Source: Caulobacter hibisci
GTDB taxonomy: Bacteria; Pseudomonadota; Alphaproteobacteria; Caulobacterales; Caulobacteraceae
Direction: 5' to 3'
NCBI RefSeq assembly: GCF_016135805.1
Contig: NZ_JADWOX010000004.1
Coordinates: 62,001 to 126,000 of the forward strand
DNA: 64,000 nt
Every line of letters starts with the position of its first letter. Position 1 is the stretch's first letter. A program made the translations under genes and the position numbers. The notes beneath the pieces were generated by a model. That model made no database searches. It had not been told where the DNA came from and saw only the letters and a program-made list of their open reading frames with translations. This document shows, in pieces, positions 29,488 to 38,112 of the stretch.

Positions 29488-30807
29488 TCAGATCCGGTTG
29501 GCGCGGGCGATCTGGCCCAGCAGAATGGCGCTGGGCTTGGGCGTGCGGGCCTGGGTGGCGCGGTCGACCGCAACGATGCCGAATTTCGGCCCGTAGCCGA
29601 ACACCCACTCGAAATTGTCCAGCAGCGACCAGTGGACGTAGCCCTTCACCGGGATTCCGTCGTCCATCGCCGCCTTCAGGCCTTGCAGCGCGATCTTGAT
29701 GTAGGCCACGCGGCGCGTGTCGTCCTCGATCGCGACGCCGTTCTCGGTGACGTAGATCGACTTGCCCGAGAGGGCGTGGGCGTAGCGCACGGTCTGGCCC
29801 AGGGCCTGGGGCGAGAACTCCTCGCCGGTCTGGGTCAGCTCGGCGCCCTGTGGCGGCTGCATCTGGCCCTTGGCGTCGATCAGGGCGCGGCTGTAGGTCT
29901 GCACGCCGACGAAGTCGCCGGTCTCCTTGATGGCCTTCAGCCACGGGTCGTAGCACTGGGCCCGCTTCTCGTCGCGCCGGCTGTTCTCGCCCACGGCATG
30001 GTCGTCCAGCATCGCCAGGGTGGCGCCGACCGGGAAGTCGCCAGGACCGGCCTTGATGGCGGCGTAGCCCTGCTTGTGGGCCTCGATCAGGTTGGGCAGC
30101 ATCACGTCCTGGCGACCGAACTGGGCGCTGGAGAAAAGCGGCGTGCCGCAGGCCTTGGCCGCGTCGACCATCGCCTGCTTCATCTGGTCGAGGATGAACG
30201 GCGGCAGGATCCACTGCAGCAGCAGGCCGATATTGGGTTCGTTGAAAGTGGCGGCCCCGCCGGCCAGGTCGCCTACGCCCTTGACCGCATAGGCGCAGTA
30301 GCGCGCGAACAGGGCCGGACTTTCCGGGTTCTCCCAGCCGCCCTGGGCCGCGAACCAGCGCGGCACGACGAAGTGGTTGAAGGTGATCAGCGGCGTGACG
30401 CCGTGCTTGCGGCAGGTCAGGGCGACCCGGCGATAGTGCTCCAGCTCGGCGGCCGAGAACTGGCCCTTGGCCGGCTCGATCCGCGCCCATTCCAGCGAGA
30501 AGCGATAGGTGTTCAAACCCAGCTTCGCCAGGAGGGCGATGTCGGCCTCGTAGCGGTGATAGTGGTCGCAGGCGTCGCCCGACGGCTCCATGAACGGACT
30601 GGGCTTCAACTGCTCCAGCAGCCAGGTGTCGCTGTTGACGTTGTTGCCTTCCACCTGGTGGCCGGCGGTGGCCGCGCCCCAGAGGAAGCCCTTGGGGAAG
30701 TCGCCCGAACCGGCGGCCATGGCCGGGGCGGCGACCGGAGCGGCGGCCGCGGCGACCCCCGCGGTCAGCAAAGCCCGGCGGGAGAAATCTGCGTCACGGA
30801 AAGGCAT
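29488..30807 (-). CDS. GH1 family beta-glucosidase, Tat-exported
   Basis: Retaining beta-glycosidase of 439 residues. The N terminus carries a twin-arginine type signal (SRRALLTAGVAAAAAPVAAP). The GH1 pattern is complete: FLWGAATAGHQVEG at the start, acid/base E190 in FNEPN, nucleophile E355 in YVTENG, and HWSLLDNFEWVFGYGPKFGI near the end. With the neighbouring rhamnosidase it could strip a rhamnosyl-glucose disaccharide (rutinose- or neohesperidose-type) from an aglycone. It lies 39 bases downstream of the esterase gene. Confidence 0.9.
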   Translation of the reverse strand: MPFRDADFSRRALLTAGVAAAAAPVAAPAMAAGSGDFPKGFLWGAATAGHQVEGNNVNSDTWLLEQLKPSPFMEPSGDACDHYHRYEADIALLAKLGLNTYRFSLEWARIEPAKGQFSAAELEHYRRVALTCRKHGVTPLITFNHFVVPRWFAAQGGWENPESPALFARYCAYAVKGVGDLAGGAATFNEPNIGLLLQWILPPFILDQMKQAMVDAAKACGTPLFSSAQFGRQDVMLPNLIEAHKQGYAAIKAGPGDFPVGATLAMLDDHAVGENSRRDEKRAQCYDPWLKAIKETGDFVGVQTYSRALIDAKGQMQPPQGAELTQTGEEFSPQALGQTVRYAHALSGKSIYVTENGVAIEDDTRRVAYIKIALQGLKAAMDDGIPVKGYVHWSLLDNFEWVFGYGPKFGIVAVDRATQARTPKPSAILLGQIARANRI

Positions 30808-30846
30808 CGAAGGCTCCGGAACTCGAAACTGGAAACTGGGAAAAGA

Positions 30847-31785
30847 TCAGGCGGCGGGCTTGAGCAGGCCGCGGGCGGCCATCCAGGCGTAGAACTGGTC
30901 GATCCAGAGGTCGCTGGTCGTGCCCCGCTTGTGCAGGCCAAAACCGTGGTCGCCCTTCTCGTAGACGTGCATCTCGACCTTGCCGCCGGCCTTCCTCCAG
31001 GCCTGGACGAGGCCGTAGTCGGTGTTGCCGAACAGCGGATCGTCATTGGCAATGGCGGTGAACATCGGCGGCGGATCGGCCGGCGGGCTCACCGTGTTCA
31101 TCGGACCGTAGATCGGGGCGATGAAGTCCGGACGGGCGTCGGGCGCATTGCGCAGGGTCGCGCCCAAGGTGGTCATGGCCCCGGCCGAAAAGCCCATCAG
31201 CCCTACCCGCTTGGGATCGACGCCCCACTCGGCGGCGCGTGAGCGCACCAGGCGCAGGGCCTGCTGGGCGTCGTCGAGAGCCAGGGGCTGGCTGATCGGC
31301 GGGGCCTTGTCTGCCCCGGCCCTGGCCGCCGCGCCGAAGCGCGCGCCCAGCACCTTCAGCGTCTCCTGGTCGTCGTCGGGCGTCGGGTCCAGGCGGTACT
31401 TCAGCACGAAGGCGGCGATCCCGTGATCGGCCAGCCACTGGGCGACCTTCTCGCCCTCCCACTCCATCGACAGCAGCATGTAGGCGCCGCCGGGGGCGAC
31501 GATCACCGCCGCGCCCGTGGCCTTGTCCTTGGCCGGCAGGTACGGCGTCAGGGTCGGCTTGGTGACGTTGCGCACGGCCACGCCGTCGATCAGGTAGTTC
31601 CAGTGCTCGACCTGGGTCGCGCCCTCCGAACCCGGCGCGACGCCGGGCCAGAGGGGGATCGCGCCAGGCTGCGGCGGCGCCGGGATCGTGCGGACCTCGA
31701 CGCGCTGCGGGATGCCTTGGGCCAAGGCGCTCCCGGCGAACGCGGCGAGAGCCGCGCCCACCAGAAGGAAAAGCCTGCCCCGCAT
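30847..31785 (-). CDS. Exported alpha/beta hydrolase (acetyl-xylan esterase-like)
   Basis: A 312-residue esterase of the BD-FAE/Aes group. The signal peptide is MRGRLFLLVGAALAAFAGSALA. The core has oxyanion motif APGGAY, nucleophile elbow GFSAGA, then NDDPLF and GDHGFG giving Ser, Asp and His. It may remove acetyl, malonyl or feruloyl groups that decorate plant glycosides. Its start overlaps the TonB receptor stop by one base (TGATG), so the two are tightly coupled. Confidence 0.85.
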   Translation of the reverse strand: MRGRLFLLVGAALAAFAGSALAQGIPQRVEVRTIPAPPQPGAIPLWPGVAPGSEGATQVEHWNYLIDGVAVRNVTKPTLTPYLPAKDKATGAAVIVAPGGAYMLLSMEWEGEKVAQWLADHGIAAFVLKYRLDPTPDDDQETLKVLGARFGAAARAGADKAPPISQPLALDDAQQALRLVRSRAAEWGVDPKRVGLMGFSAGAMTTLGATLRNAPDARPDFIAPIYGPMNTVSPPADPPPMFTAIANDDPLFGNTDYGLVQAWRKAGGKVEMHVYEKGDHGFGLHKRGTTSDLWIDQFYAWMAARGLLKPAA

Positions 31786-34085
31786 CAGAAGTGGCCTTCG
31801 AGGGTCACGCCGACGGTGCGCTCGGCCTCGCGGGTGCGCCAGTTGATGTAGCCGTCATAGCCGCTCTGGAACGGCAGGGTGATGATCGCCGCATTGAAGT
31901 CCTGCTTGAGCAGGTTGCGGGCGAACACCCCGACGCGCCACTGGCGGTCTTCCGGACCGATCCCGGCCGAGACGTTGAGCACGCCGTAGCCCTTCTGGAT
32001 GGTGTTGGGATTGCCGACGCTGTTCTGGGTCTTGGTGCGGTAGGAGTAGTTGGCCGCGGCGTCGAAGGTCAGGGCGTCGGTGATCGCGTGCTCGTAGTTG
32101 GCGCCGAACACGGCGGTGACCTTCGGCGCGCCGGCCAGGGTCTGGCCCTTGGCCTGGTAGACATAGGTGCCGTTGGTCAAGGTGCAGCCGGCGTAGCCCG
32201 CCAGGATCAGGTTGTTCGGGCAGCTGGTGATGTAGTCGGTATATTTGGCGTCGGAATAGGTGGTCGAGGCGTTCAGCTTCAGCGAACTGCTGACCCGCAG
32301 GTTGGCCTCGATCTCGAAGCCCTTTGCCGTCAGGCCGCCGGCGTTCTCGGTGACGAACTCGTTGTTGCGCAGCACCGCCGTCTGCAGGTCGGTGTACTTG
32401 TCGTAGAAGAGGTTGCCGTTCAGCGTCAGGCGGCGATCCAGCAGGGTCGTCTTGGCGCCGATGGTGACGTCGTCGACCGTCTGCGGCGCGACATTGGTCT
32501 TGGTGCCGCTGAGCGCCGAGAAGGTCACCGTCGGGCCCAGATAGCCGCGGGCGACGGTGCCGAAGATCAGCACGTTGTCCGAAGGCTTCCAGTCCAGGCC
32601 GATCCGGCCCGAGGGGCTGGACTTGGACGTCGAGCCGGTCTGCAGGGCGCGCGGCGCATAGGGCACAGTGGTCCCGCCGGCGGTCAGGAAGGCCGGCAGC
32701 GACGGATCGAGCTCGGACCAGTTGGAGGCCTCGACCTTGTCCTTGGTCATCCGTGCGCCGCCCAGCAGGCTGAGGGTGTCGCTCAGCTTGTAGCGGCCGT
32801 CGATGAACACCGCGGCGCTGTCGGTCGTGGTCTTGCCGTGGTTCAGGCCCGCGGTGATCGACACAACCGGGGCGGTGCTGTAGGGCGTGGCCGGGCGCAG
32901 CTGGGCGCTCTCGCCGGTGTTCTCGGTCTTCAGGCGCGAGACGAACAGGCCCGCGACATAGCTGAGGCGGCCGCTGCTGGGCGAGGTCAGGCGGAATTCC
33001 TGCGAGGCCTGGGTCTTGATCTGTCCCCGCGCCTGGGCGGTGAACTTGGCCTGGGGCGAGCCGTCGATCGAATAGTTGTACGGATCATCCTCATAGCCGC
33101 GATAGGCGCTCAGCGAGGTCAGGGTGTACTCGCCCACGTCCCAGTTCAGCTCCAGCGAGGCGCCGTAGTTGGTCGTGCCGAGAGTGCCGCCGCCCTCCTC
33201 GATCGACTTGTCGTTCGAAGCGCCGGCCGTGACGCCCAGGGCCGACAGGCTGGTGAACGGAGCCAGGAAATTGGCGTCGGTGGTGGGGGCCTTGTTCAGG
33301 GTCCACAGCTGGCCCGGGCCCTTCTGGCGTTGGCGCGAATAGTCGCCGATGAGGTAGGCGCTGAAGGTGTCGGTCGGCTTCCAGTAGAGCTTGCCGCGGG
33401 CGCCGTTGTTGTGGATGCCGCCCCAGTCCTCGTTGCGCACCACGTTGTGGACGTAGCCGTCATAGGCCTTGTCGTAGACGAAGATGCCGACGGCCAGGGT
33501 GTCCGACAGCGGTGCGGTGACGCCGCCGTGCACGTCGCGCTCGTTCAGCGAGCCGTAGGAGGCGAAGAAGTCGCCTGTGGCCTGGGTCAGGCTGGGCTTG
33601 CGGGTGGTGATCGAGATGACGCCGCTGGAGGCGTTCTTGCCGAACTGGGTGCCTTGCGGGCCCTTCAGCACCTCGACGCGCTCCAGGTCGCCCAGGCTGT
33701 CGACCGGCGAGCCGAACGGCACCACGACCCCGTCGACGACCAGGCCGACCGGCGATTCCGAGCTCGAGGTGAAGCCGCCGGCCGAGCCGACGCCGCGCAG
33801 GCGGAAGCCGGAGTCGTTGGGGGTGGTGCCAAACTGCACGCCGGCGACCGAATACTGCAGGTCGGTGATCGCCTTGCCGCCGGTGGCGGCCAGCTGGTCG
33901 CCGCTGACGGCCGAGACGGCCAGCGGCACGTCCTGCAGGCGCTCGGAGCGGCGGGTGGCGGTGACCACCACTTCCTCGATGGCGATCGGCGATTCCGTCG
34001 TGCCGGCTTCCTGCGCACGCGCCGCGCCGCCGATGGCGACGCTGAGGCCGGTGGCGGCCAGCAGGCTGAGCTTGAATCCGTTCAT
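31785..34085 (-). CDS. TonB-dependent receptor of glycoside locus
   Basis: Outer membrane active-transport barrel of 766 residues. A signal peptide (MNGFKLSLLAATGLSVAIGG, ending ARAQ) precedes a TonB-box-like IEEVVVTATRR. The plug domain contains VPLAVSAVSGDQL and RVEVLKGPQGTQFGKNASSG. A 22-strand-type barrel follows and ends in aromatic GHF. ATG 34085 with GGGGAGA upstream is chosen; the frame stays open upstream but encodes non-family sequence. It is the first gene of the operon and so the likely importer of the substrate for the esterase and glycosidases. Its control region holds a motif shared with the plus-strand catabolic operon. Confidence 0.9.
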   Translation of the reverse strand: MNGFKLSLLAATGLSVAIGGAARAQEAGTTESPIAIEEVVVTATRRSERLQDVPLAVSAVSGDQLAATGGKAITDLQYSVAGVQFGTTPNDSGFRLRGVGSAGGFTSSSESPVGLVVDGVVVPFGSPVDSLGDLERVEVLKGPQGTQFGKNASSGVISITTRKPSLTQATGDFFASYGSLNERDVHGGVTAPLSDTLAVGIFVYDKAYDGYVHNVVRNEDWGGIHNNGARGKLYWKPTDTFSAYLIGDYSRQRQKGPGQLWTLNKAPTTDANFLAPFTSLSALGVTAGASNDKSIEEGGGTLGTTNYGASLELNWDVGEYTLTSLSAYRGYEDDPYNYSIDGSPQAKFTAQARGQIKTQASQEFRLTSPSSGRLSYVAGLFVSRLKTENTGESAQLRPATPYSTAPVVSITAGLNHGKTTTDSAAVFIDGRYKLSDTLSLLGGARMTKDKVEASNWSELDPSLPAFLTAGGTTVPYAPRALQTGSTSKSSPSGRIGLDWKPSDNVLIFGTVARGYLGPTVTFSALSGTKTNVAPQTVDDVTIGAKTTLLDRRLTLNGNLFYDKYTDLQTAVLRNNEFVTENAGGLTAKGFEIEANLRVSSSLKLNASTTYSDAKYTDYITSCPNNLILAGYAGCTLTNGTYVYQAKGQTLAGAPKVTAVFGANYEHAITDALTFDAAANYSYRTKTQNSVGNPNTIQKGYGVLNVSAGIGPEDRQWRVGVFARNLLKQDFNAAIITLPFQSGYDGYINWRTREAERTVGVTLEGHF

Positions 34086-34207
34086 ATGGGGTCTCCCCTT
34101 CCCTCGGACCGGCTCGTTGGCCGATCTCGTTTCCATGTCCCTATTCGCCGGCTTGTCGCCGGACGTCGTCTTGAGCTTCACGTTAGCGAGGGGTGTGGGG
34201 CGCGACG

Positions 34208-34222
34208 AATTCAATCGTTGAA
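34208..34222. promoter_or_regulatory. Putative LysR site, TonB operon side
   Basis: AATTCAATCGTTGAA includes the inverted repeat TTCAA-TCG-TTGAA. It lies 123 bases upstream of the TonB receptor ATG and 155 bases upstream of the lysR ATG. It differs by one base from AATTCAATCGCTGAA at 35859-35873, in front of the other operon. The remainder of the 290-base gap holds AT-rich promoter-like sequence (34240-34280) without a match I trust. Confidence 0.6.
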
Positions 34223-34376
34223 CACGACCTATCACCCAGGATTATGCGGGACTGCATTTCATATTGTGAAACTTAGATCGCACTTGCCGTAACGCCGCCA
34301 CGCGGTCTAAGCGCTGGAGGACCAGGGTCCGACAGAAGGCCCGGCGACCCGAGCCCGGGTCTGAGGAGGAGCCGCG

Positions 34377-35282
34377 ATGCGCTTTCACAATCTCGACCTG
34401 AACCTGCTGGTGGTCCTCGACTCCCTGCTGCAGGAGCGCAGCGTCAGCCAGACGGCCCAGGCCCTGAGGCTCACCCAGCCGGCGATCAGCAACGCCCTTT
34501 CCCGTCTGCGCCAGCATTTCGAGGACGACCTGCTGGTGCAGGTCGGCCGCAAGATGGTCCCTACCCCCTTCGCCGAAAGCCTGGCCGGGCCGGTGCGCGA
34601 GGCCCTGGACGGCCTGCGCCGGATCGTCGTCAACCGCTCGGAATTCGATCCCGCCGCCGCCGACCGCACCTTCACTTTCGTGTGCTCGGACTACGTGTTC
34701 AACGTCCTGATGACCGGGGCCATCCGCAAGCTGGTCACCGTCGCCCCGCGGCTCAAGATCGTCGTGCTGCTGACCTCCGACCAGAGCGCGGCCCTGCTGG
34801 GCGAAGGCAAGATCGACTTCATGATCTCGCCCGAGCGCAAGTGCGACCCGGGGCATCCTAAGAGCCCGCTGTTCAGCGACCGCTTCGCCTGCATCGCCTG
34901 GCGCGACAATCCGCTGGTCGGCGCCAGCCTCAGCCTGGAAAAGTACCTGGAGCTCGAGCACGTCTCGGTGACGCTGGGCCCGCACAACCCGCCGCATATC
35001 GAGCAGGAATCCCTCGACGCGCAAGGCGTGGAGCGCAACATCGTCGTCCACGCCCCGACCTTCAACTGCGTGGCCGAGATCGTGGTCGGAACCAACATGA
35101 TCGCCACGGTCCACGCCCGCAACGCGGCCATACTGGCCAAGCGCCTGCCGTTGAAGATCTTGGCGCCGCCGGTCGAGATCGCGACCTTCACCGAGTTCCT
35201 TCAGTGGCACAAGAACAAGGAAACCGACGCGGGCACGCTGTGGCTGCGCGACTTCCTGATCGAGCACGCCCAGAGCCTCTAG
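34377..35282 (+). CDS. LysR family regulator, NodD-like
   Basis: A 301-residue LysR regulator. The helix-turn-helix is at residues 5-65 (LDLNLLVVLDSLLQERSVSQ; LTQPAISNALSRLR), with DDLLVQVGRKMVPTPFAE after it. This N-terminal pattern is close to NodD and related regulators, several of which respond to flavonoids or other plant aromatics. The effector domain contains VCSDYVFNVLM and KIDFMISPE. It lies between the two catabolic operons, divergent from the TonB operon. That it controls both is inferred from the shared 15-bp motif. Confidence 0.88.
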   Translation: MRFHNLDLNLLVVLDSLLQERSVSQTAQALRLTQPAISNALSRLRQHFEDDLLVQVGRKMVPTPFAESLAGPVREALDGLRRIVVNRSEFDPAAADRTFTFVCSDYVFNVLMTGAIRKLVTVAPRLKIVVLLTSDQSAALLGEGKIDFMISPERKCDPGHPKSPLFSDRFACIAWRDNPLVGASLSLEKYLELEHVSVTLGPHNPPHIEQESLDAQGVERNIVVHAPTFNCVAEIVVGTNMIATVHARNAAILAKRLPLKILAPPVEIATFTEFLQWHKNKETDAGTLWLRDFLIEHAQSL

Positions 35283-35296
35283 GGGCTCCAGGCGGT

Positions 35297-35583
35297 TTAA
35301 AAGGCCGTGGGCGTCCTGGCCTGTACGAGGCGAAGACTGCGATCGACGACGGCGCCGGAGGCGGTGAAGTCGATCGTCCTCATCTCCATGCACCGAGGAT
35401 GCTCTCGTCGAAACGGATCCATCGCAGCCTCACGCCGCCATCGGGTCGCTGCAGCCGCGCGGCCGGCGCCCCGTAGAGCGCCATGGCGTCGGCCATCGTG
35501 GCCGGCTCGGCCTTGGGCGACGCATGGGGACCTGGCGCAGCCCCCTGAAAAGCCGCCGCGACTAAAATCACCGGAACGAGCAT
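35297..35583 (-). pseudogene. Small exported protein gene with probable frameshift
   Basis: From ATG 35583 a signal-peptide-like start (MLVPVILVAAAFQGAA) and a segment DAMALYGAPAARLQRPDGGV read well, but the frame stops at 35380 after 67 codons. In the frame shifted by one base, the reading continues from about 35395 as CMEMRTIDFTASGAVVDRSL to a stop at 35297, which looks like the natural end of the same protein. The intact product would be about 95 residues. Either a one-base indel broke the gene or the sequence has an error at about 35385-35405. The remaining bases up to the next gene (35584-35647) show nothing else. Confidence 0.5.
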
Positions 35584-35647
35584 TTCCGCCTCCGCGCATC
35601 CTCAGCGAGAATTTAGGCGCGAAACACGAAAAGGCGAAGCGGCGATC

Positions 35648-35785
35648 TCAGCTCGCCAGGCTGATCAGCATCTTGAGCAGCACCGCCGCCGCCGTCAGGC
35701 CGCCGATGATCGTCGTGAAGCAGAAGAGGCTGCTGGTCAGCCCGTGCGCGCGCCGAGGGCGACGCGAGACCATGTCGATGGTCAT
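35648..35785 (-). CDS. Small single-span membrane protein
   Basis: A 45-residue protein with a basic N terminus (MTIDMVSRRPRRAHG) and one hydrophobic helix (FCFTTIIGGLTAAAVLLKML). It is supported by a strong ribosome site (GGGAGGAAA) ending 9 bases before ATG 35785. No family is recognised. It sits at the left edge of the control region holding the second and third copies of the LysR-type motif, so it may be regulated with the catabolic operon. Confidence 0.6.
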   Translation of the reverse strand: MTIDMVSRRPRRAHGLTSSLFCFTTIIGGLTAAAVLLKMLISLAS

Positions 35786-35858
35786 GTCCTGTTTCCTCCC
35801 AAGACCGCTCTGTCGGCGGCGTATGGGAAGAGCTTCCTCGCGATACTGACGATCCGCC

Positions 35859-35956
35859 AATTCAATCGCTGAATGGCGACCATAAGCCGCATCAAGGCGT
35901 CCCTGGCTCGGCGGCCCCATCATCGCCGGTGATGCGAGACATTCCCCGATTGAATT
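35859..35956. promoter_or_regulatory. Putative LysR sites, catabolic operon side
   Basis: AATTCAATCGCTGAA at 35859-35873 matches the TonB-side motif at 14 of 15 positions. At 35947-35956 CGATTGAATT is the exact reverse complement of its first ten bases, 85-97 bases upstream of the amidohydrolase start. Two copies in opposite orientation about 85 bases apart suit LysR looping or activation sites. The 255-base gap between 35785 and 36041 shows no other gene. Confidence 0.6.
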
Positions 35957-36040
35957 TTTTCCGGCCGGTCCCCTCCCCGTAAATGGCGGCAAGGGGCGCG
36001 GCGCATCATCGACCGCCGCCCGCGAACAAGAATCGACAGG

Positions 36041-37300
36041 GTGGAACCACACGTGGCGCGTACGCTCATCACCAACATCCAGATCTTCGACGGTTCGGGC
36101 CGCGCGCCCTTCTCCGGCGAGGTTCTGATCGAGGACAACCGCATCGCCCGCGTGGCGGAGACGGCGTCCGAAGGCCGCATCGAGGCCGCCGACGCCACCG
36201 TGATCGACGGCGCCGGGGCCACCCTGATGCCGGGCATGGTCGAGGCTCACGCCCACCTGTCCTGGCCCTCGTCGATCGAGCGCTTCATCCCCGACTTCGT
36301 GCTGCCGCCGGAAGAACAACTGCTGGCCACAGTACGCAACGCCCGGGTGCTGCTGGAGAGCGGCTTCACCAGCGCCTATTCGGCCGGCGCCCTGGGCGAA
36401 CGCATCGAGGTGGTGGTCCGCAACGAGATCGACGGCGGCTGGACCCCCGGCCCGCGCCTGCGCGCCTCGACCATCGAGCGCAGCCCCGAAGGCGACCCGA
36501 TCGCCACCGGCGACATCCATCACGGCCGCGGCGCCGACGCCATGAAGGCCTTCGTCAAGTTCTGCAAGGAGATCGGCATCGACCAGGTCAAGCTGCAGAT
36601 CAGCGGCGAGGACGCGCTGCTGCCCGGCAGTTCGCAGCATATCCTATATACCGAGGAAGAGGCCCAGGCGGCCGGCGAGCAGGCCCGCGAAAGCGACATC
36701 TGGCTGTCGGCCCACACCCAGGCCAGCGAGGCGATCAAGATGGCCCTGCGGGCTGGCGTGCGGGTGCTCTACCACTGCACCTACGCCGACGCCGAAGCCC
36801 TCGACCTGCTGGAAGCGGCCAAGGACGAGATCTTCGTGGCGCCCGCCATCGGCGTCATCGTCGCCACCCTGGAAGCCAAGCCGCCGCCCCACATCGACAT
36901 GACGTCGATGAAGGAAGCCGCTGTTCCGGTTATAGAATTGTCCAAGAAGCTCATCCCCGAGCTTAAGCGCCGAGGCATCCGGGTTCTGCCCGGCGGCGAC
37001 TACGGTTTCCCGTTCAATCCGAACGGGACCAACGCCCGCGACCTGCAGCACTTCGTCGACCTGTTCGGCTACACCCCGACCGAGGCCCTGGTGGCCGCCA
37101 CCAAGCTGGGCGGCGAGCTGATGGGCCGCGCCCACGAGCTCGGTTTGGTCGAGCCGGGCTATCTGGCCGACCTGCTGCTGGTCGACGGCGACCCGACGCA
37201 GGACGTCTCGATCCTGCAGCGCCGCGACCGCCTGCTGATGATCATGAAGGACGGCAAGATGCACAAGGCGCCGGCGCAACCGATCGCGCGAGCCGCCTGA
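36041..37300 (+). CDS. Metal-dependent amidohydrolase (imidazolonepropionase/prolidase-like)
   Basis: Cytoplasmic hydrolase of 419 residues with a complete amidohydrolase metal site: HAH (H70 and H72 in EAHAHLSW), the carboxylated-lysine position K184 (DQVKLQISG), H225 (SAHTQ), H245 (YHCTY) and D320 (PGGDYGF). It would hydrolyse an amide, lactone or ring C-C/C-N bond. First gene of the plus-strand catabolic operon. GTG 36041 is listed; GTG 36053, with AGGGTGG at better spacing, is equally possible and shortens the protein by four residues. The next gene overlaps its stop by one base. Confidence 0.85.
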   Translation: MEPHVARTLITNIQIFDGSGRAPFSGEVLIEDNRIARVAETASEGRIEAADATVIDGAGATLMPGMVEAHAHLSWPSSIERFIPDFVLPPEEQLLATVRNARVLLESGFTSAYSAGALGERIEVVVRNEIDGGWTPGPRLRASTIERSPEGDPIATGDIHHGRGADAMKAFVKFCKEIGIDQVKLQISGEDALLPGSSQHILYTEEEAQAAGEQARESDIWLSAHTQASEAIKMALRAGVRVLYHCTYADAEALDLLEAAKDEIFVAPAIGVIVATLEAKPPPHIDMTSMKEAAVPVIELSKKLIPELKRRGIRVLPGGDYGFPFNPNGTNARDLQHFVDLFGYTPTEALVAATKLGGELMGRAHELGLVEPGYLADLLLVDGDPTQDVSILQRRDRLLMIMKDGKMHKAPAQPIARAA

Positions 37301-38112
37301 TGACCCTGCGTTCCGACATCGTCTTCGGCGCGGCCGGTTCGGCCGAGCTGAAGGGCGACCTCTACCTGCCCGACGCCCCCGGCCCGCACCCCGTGCTGGT
37401 TGCCGCCCCCGGCGGCGCCTGGCTGCGCAACGACAAGGCCCAGCTGGCCCGTTGGGGCAAGCACCTGGCCGCCCAGGGCTACGCCGTCTTCGCCATCGAC
37501 TACCGCCGCTCCACCAACGGCAAGTCGTTTCCCGGCAACGTCCAGGACGTGGTCGAGGCCGCGCGGCTCCTCAAGCGCGAAGCCGCGTCGCTGGGCGTCG
37601 ACGCCGACCGCATCGGCCTGCTCGGCGCCTCGGCCGGCGCGCACCTGACGGCCCTGGCCGCCCTGGCCCAGGGCCAGCCCTGGCTCTATGGCGAGACCGT
37701 CCAGTTCAAGACCCTGGTCGCCGTCTACGGCGTCTACGACCTGTTCGCCCACTGGCAGGCCGATCTCGACAAGAACGCCGCCCTCGGGACCGATCCGACC
37801 CACCGCATGCTGGGCGTGGACCCTTACGAGGACCCGCAGGCCTATGTCGCCGCCTCGCCGCTGCGTCACGTGCGCTACGATCGCAACGCCCTGAAGGTGC
37901 TGGTGATCTGGGGGCAGAACGACCACGACATCGCCCCGGCCCAGTCCGAGGCCTTCGCCCGCGCCCTGCGCCAGGCCCGTTTCTTCGTGCGCACCCTGCC
38001 CGTGCCCGACGCCGGCCACTTCTGGTTCAGCGAGGAAGAGGTCGACACGCCCCACACCGCCGCCGGCCGGGTCGCCCCCGCCATCGTCCGTTTTCTCGAC
38101 AAGCACCTGTGA
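37300..38112 (+). CDS. Alpha/beta hydrolase, BD-FAE-like
   Basis: Cytoplasmic serine hydrolase of 270 residues, with no signal peptide. Motifs: oxyanion APGGAW, nucleophile elbow GASAGA, acid in GQNDHDIAP and His in AGHFWF. The start codon overlaps the amidohydrolase stop and its own stop overlaps the next start (TGATG both times), so this is a tight operon. In a catabolic operon such a hydrolase usually cleaves an ester, lactone or ring-fission product; the exact substrate cannot be read from the sequence. Confidence 0.85.
   Translation: MTLRSDIVFGAAGSAELKGDLYLPDAPGPHPVLVAAPGGAWLRNDKAQLARWGKHLAAQGYAVFAIDYRRSTNGKSFPGNVQDVVEAARLLKREAASLGVDADRIGLLGASAGAHLTALAALAQGQPWLYGETVQFKTLVAVYGVYDLFAHWQADLDKNAALGTDPTHRMLGVDPYEDPQAYVAASPLRHVRYDRNALKVLVIWGQNDHDIAPAQSEAFARALRQARFFVRTLPVPDAGHFWFSEEEVDTPHTAAGRVAPAIVRFLDKHL

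Noticed and set aside
31791..34292. An 833-codon plus-strand frame
   Set aside because: Antisense to the first TonB receptor gene; the receptor frame has a signal peptide, plug and barrel motifs.
37452..38111. N-terminal extension of the FAD hydroxylase
   Set aside because: The frame is open upstream, but it overlaps the alpha/beta hydrolase gene and encodes Arg-rich sequence; the FAD motif begins directly after ATG 38112.
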